Assembly: GCA_036702865.1 (NCBI GenBank) | Contig: DATNQD010000027.1 | Coordinates: 1-64,000, forward strand | Source: Trichocoleus sp. | GTDB lineage: Bacteria; Cyanobacteriota; Cyanobacteriia; Elainellales; Elainellaceae | Direction of reading: 5' to 3' | DNA: 64,000 nt | In this document: positions 61,252 to 64,000 of the stretch, piece after piece | Layout of the letters: every line of letters starts with the position of its first letter | Position numbering within the stretch: position 1 is the stretch's first letter | The notes under the pieces: model-generated | The model's database searches: none | What the model was told of the DNA's origin: nothing | The model's input: only the letters and a program-made list of their open reading frames with translations | Program-made: the position numbers and the translations under genes

Positions 61252-63276
61252 CTAAAGCGGCAACTGCCAGACGCGAACGGTTTTATCAGAACTGCCACTA
61301 ATCAGGGTTTTCCCATCCGAGCTGAGGGCGATCGAGTTGACGGTATCAGCGTGATCGGTCCAGGTTGTAACGGCTCTACCCGTTGCCAAATCCCAGAGCT
61401 TAATGGAAGTGTCGCTGCTGCCGCTGATAATGAGGCGATTGTTGGGCGTAACGGCGATCGCATTGACATCGCGCATATGTCCAGTAAGCGTGCGAATCAG
61501 TTCCCCAGTTTGAATATTCCAAAGGCGAATCGTTTTGTCTTTGCTGCCAGTCACCAGGGTTTGACCATCTGGGCAGAAGGCAATGGCATTGATCGGGTTA
61601 ATATGCCCAACGAGCGTATGCAGCTGTTCGCCGGTTGCCAGATTCCAAAGCTTTGTTTTGTTGTCCAGCCCACCACTTGCCAAAATCTTGCCGTCTGGGC
61701 TAATGGCAATTGCCCGGATCATTCCTGCCACTCCAGGCAGCGTTTTCATCAGTGCGCCCGTATTGAGGCTCCAAATCCGAATCGTGCGGTCTTCGCCACC
61801 GCTGGCAAATAGTTTTCCGTCTGGGCTAATGGCGATCGCATTGACATCGCGGCTATGTCCGGTCAGCGTTCCTAGCAGCGCCCCATTGTGGAAGTTCCAG
61901 ATTTTAATCGTGTAGTCATCACTGCCGCTGACGATCGCTTTTCCGTCTGGGCTGATGGCGATCGCATTGACGCCACGATGGTGTCCTGTCAGGGTTAACA
62001 GGGGTTCTCCGCTGTTGAGATTCCAGGTTCGAATTGTGTCATCCAAACTGCTGCTTGCCAAGGTTTGATTGATGGGGCTAATTGCGACACAAGTAACCCA
62101 AGAAGAATGTCCAGTGAATGTATGCAAACAGCAGGACGATCGACCACGAGACTGGATTCCTCTGGAGTTTGGCAGCCCTGAAGTGGGAGCAGCACTATTT
62201 CGAGCAGGGGTACCGGAGGTCGGCGGCTTTGATGAAGGCTGCGGAGCAGAAACAGCACGGGCAGAAGGTTGAGCCATTGGTGGACGAGAAGGCTGGGCTT
62301 TTGCGGGAGGCATGGAAGGACGCATCGCCGGAGAGCCAACTGCTGGAGCAGAATGTGCCATTCGCGGAGTTGAAGGCAAGAAGGAGTCGGCATTGAGGTC
62401 GCGCATCACCTCATCCGCAGACTGATAGCGTTCGTTCACTAGGTCTTTCAGCAAATTGTTCAAGATGTGAGCAATTTGATCGCTAACAAGCACGCCTTTC
62501 TCATCGCGCAAATACTCTCGCCAGATCCAGCGACCATTCAGCGGATCGTAGAGATTATCGGGTCGGTTCTGAGTCAGCAGGTGCAAACAAGTTGCTCCCA
62601 GGCTGTAAAGGTCGCTAGAAGGATATGCCTTGCCGCCTCGAAACTGCTCCATTGGTGCGTAGCCTTCTGTGCCGATCCGGGTTCCTGGCTCTCCAGCCGA
62701 ATCTTCGTTAAGCTGCTTAGCAACCCCAAAATCGATCAAGACGAGGCGATCGTCTGACTGGCGGCGCAAAATATTGGCAGGCGTGATGTCACGGTGGATC
62801 ACCTGATGCTTGTGCGTGAAGCGCAATACTGGCAAAACATCAGCCAACACATCTCGAATTTGCCGCTCCGTGAAAGCTCCGTTTTGCCGCATTTCTTGCA
62901 GCAAGCTTTGTCCCTCAATAAATTGCTGCACCAGATAGAGATAGCCATCTTGCTCAAAGTAAGCCAGCAGCGTCGGAATTTGAGGATGCTCGCCCAACTC
63001 ATCCAATCGAACTGCTTCCTGATTAAAAAGCTGTACTGCTTTTTCTAGCGACTTCGTTCCCTGAACTTGTGGCGAGAATTGCTTGATAACACAGCGGCTA
63101 TTGAGGCGGTCTTCATCGACAGACAAATAAGTTTTGCCAAATCCGCCCTGCCCTAGCGGTTGCACTGCCCGATAACGCCCTCTCAGCAAAACCAAGGCAT
63201 TACCACAAGCCTGGCAGACCTTTGCGTCGTCCAAATTAATCGGTTTTCGGCATTGAGGATTGAGACAGCAAATCAT
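61252..63276 (-). CDS. Serine/threonine protein kinase with seven C-terminal WD40 repeats
   Basis: A 674-residue fusion. The N-terminus is a zinc ribbon typical of cyanobacterial kinases (MICCLNPQCRKPINLDDAKV, then CQACGNAL). The kinase domain (about 32-300) has GQGGFGKTYLS, the lysine in RCVIKQFSPQ, the catalytic loop VIHRDITPANILRR and DFGVAK. The catalytic loop lacks the usual lysine (HRDxK reads HRDIT). A Pro/Ser linker (300-380) leads to seven WD40 blades (ISPDGKLFASGGEDRTIRIW and similar), a propeller for binding partners. It may be membrane-free and signal through the propeller. Partner unknown. Confidence 0.93.
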   Translation of the reverse strand: MICCLNPQCRKPINLDDAKVCQACGNALVLLRGRYRAVQPLGQGGFGKTYLSVDEDRLNSRCVIKQFSPQVQGTKSLEKAVQLFNQEAVRLDELGEHPQIPTLLAYFEQDGYLYLVQQFIEGQSLLQEMRQNGAFTERQIRDVLADVLPVLRFTHKHQVIHRDITPANILRRQSDDRLVLIDFGVAKQLNEDSAGEPGTRIGTEGYAPMEQFRGGKAYPSSDLYSLGATCLHLLTQNRPDNLYDPLNGRWIWREYLRDEKGVLVSDQIAHILNNLLKDLVNERYQSADEVMRDLNADSFLPSTPRMAHSAPAVGSPAMRPSMPPAKAQPSRPPMAQPSARAVSAPQPSSKPPTSGTPARNSAAPTSGLPNSRGIQSRGRSSCCLHTFTGHSSWVTCVAISPINQTLASSSLDDTIRTWNLNSGEPLLTLTGHHRGVNAIAISPDGKAIVSGSDDYTIKIWNFHNGALLGTLTGHSRDVNAIAISPDGKLFASGGEDRTIRIWSLNTGALMKTLPGVAGMIRAIAISPDGKILASGGLDNKTKLWNLATGEQLHTLVGHINPINAIAFCPDGQTLVTGSKDKTIRLWNIQTGELIRTLTGHMRDVNAIAVTPNNRLIISGSSDTSIKLWDLATGRAVTTWTDHADTVNSIALSSDGKTLISGSSDKTVRVWQLPL

Positions 63277-63614
63277 GGCAGGTAGTGCACTCAGGCAGAT
63301 AGTGGTTCTACGATTCCCCTAAACTTAAAATGCCCAAATTGAGCAATTGCGTAATGCACTCAGGGAGACAGAGGACGAGAAAACAAACCTGAGAGATCAG
63401 CGACGAAACGAGTCAGCGATCGTTCAGCTTGTCAAACAGTTCCAAGGCAACGGCAACCAGATCGAATCTTATTCAAATCTTAAACGGGTTTTTTCAATAA
63501 TAGGTTGAATACGTGCTATGTCCGATCGCTCTGAAGAGATTCGTTGAAGTCCTGATGATGACTCCTTATTTTAAGCTGATTGCCCTGCTCAAACTCAGTC
63601 TTTTGACAAGCGAA
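63277..63614. other. Gap upstream of the WD40 kinase gene
   Basis: About 340 bases. It contains a 10-base direct repeat TGCACTCAGG at 63286-63295 and 63355-63364, 69 bases apart, next to the kinase start. No gene or terminator is recognised. Confidence 0.4.
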
Positions 63615-63917
63615 TTACGCTTTTTCTTTACCTGCTGCATCTTTCTGCCAGATTGCTTGCTGAAACCCTAATACAACCAGCACATTTGCCAGGGTCAAGA
63701 AAGACTCAGCCCCACCATGCAGCCAATCCACATTTGCTAAGGCTTCTCCATAAGCCACCTTTGCATAAATTCCTGCCGGGATTGTTACCCCCACAAACAC
63801 CAGAGTCATATAGAACCCAATGAGTGAGAGCCGGGGTGCTTGGCGCGATCGAGTCAGAAACCAGAGAAATCCAAGGTAAGGAAAGAGGGAAAGGGCAAAC
63901 AGAGCTTCTGGAGTCAT
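63615..63917 (-). CDS. DUF3593 family small membrane protein
   Basis: A 100-residue protein with three hydrophobic helices: LFALSLFPYLGFLWFLTRSR, LIGFYMTLVFVGVTIPAGIY and FLTLANVLVVLGFQQAIWQ. The segment KVAYGEALANVDWLHGGAES between helices 2 and 3 is the conserved core I recall for the cyanobacterial/plastid DUF3593 family. Function unknown. In other cyanobacteria it is often next to a DUF2499 gene; in this window no such gene fits in the 83 bases left upstream, so it may lie beyond the end. Confidence 0.85.
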   Translation of the reverse strand: MTPEALFALSLFPYLGFLWFLTRSRQAPRLSLIGFYMTLVFVGVTIPAGIYAKVAYGEALANVDWLHGGAESFLTLANVLVVLGFQQAIWQKDAAGKEKA

Positions 63918-64000
63918 AAAACTTAAAATAAAAGATAAAAACTTCGGTTTAACGAACCTGAACCGCTCTACACCCGCCTAACCCCTCATCTCTTGCTGCT

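Overview
The window is chromosomal DNA of an oxygenic cyanobacterium, probably a filamentous Leptolyngbya/Oscillatoria-like form; the genus is inference. It carries psbD (start only), petM, ycf39, a Ycf66-family gene, a complex C (cytochrome b6f heme) assembly factor, ferredoxin-thioredoxin reductase and a SigB-like group 2 sigma factor. It is also dotted with GCGATCGC-type (HIP1-like) octamers, a hallmark of cyanobacterial genomes. There is no phage, transposase, CRISPR array or rRNA operon, and most of it reads as core genome.

Layout. 1-5.9 kb: psbD start, a small UPF0367-like gene, an ECF-type ATPase, a NYN-domain nuclease, tRNA-Asn with its terminator, a class V aminotransferase and a GT-C membrane glycosyltransferase. 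5.9-8.5 kb (minus strand): an orphan histidine kinase and a DAHP synthase preceded by what looks like a complete translation-coupled attenuator, with a 20-residue leader peptide containing eight aromatic residues. 8.9-13.1 kb: a four-gene gliding-type ABC operon (ATPase, permease, GldG-like, DUF4340). 13.2-20 kb: RluA-family pseudouridine synthase, HerA-like ATPase, SigB-like sigma factor and an RTX repeat protein. 20.2-27.2 kb: the Fe-S assembly locus, with sufR divergent from ftrC-sufB-sufC-sufD-sufS and two perfect CAAC-N6-GTTG SufR boxes between them. 27.4-36.4 kb: receiver protein, GyrA/ParC, CobI, a TonB-like protein, a heptose kinase-like PfkB protein, DUF456, the CCB assembly factor and trpD. 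36.5-44.4 kb: aspartic protease, surE, secreted and lipid-binding-fold proteins, small membrane proteins, acylphosphatase, pdxA, petM, an SmtB-type repressor and ycf39. 44.6-64 kb: M23 peptidase, CyaB-type adenylate cyclase, diheme cytochrome, hybrid kinase, Ycf66, Crp-family regulator, trpE, an EF-G-like GTPase with an altered G3 motif, a PD-(D/E)XK-like protein with a zinc ribbon, a WD40 Ser/Thr kinase and DUF3593.

Functional links. DAHP synthase, TrpE and TrpD belong to the same aromatic pathway but are unlinked here, and only the DAHP synthase gene has a visible leader. Placing the [4Fe-4S] enzyme FtrC behind a SufR box, ahead of sufB, ties redox signalling to Fe-S supply. PetM, Ycf39, the CCB factor and PsbD serve photosynthetic complexes.

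The strongest candidate for something not generally described is the aromatic leader peptide with its set of mutually exclusive RNA pairings at 8279-8499. All function calls come from reading motifs by eye; no database search was run.
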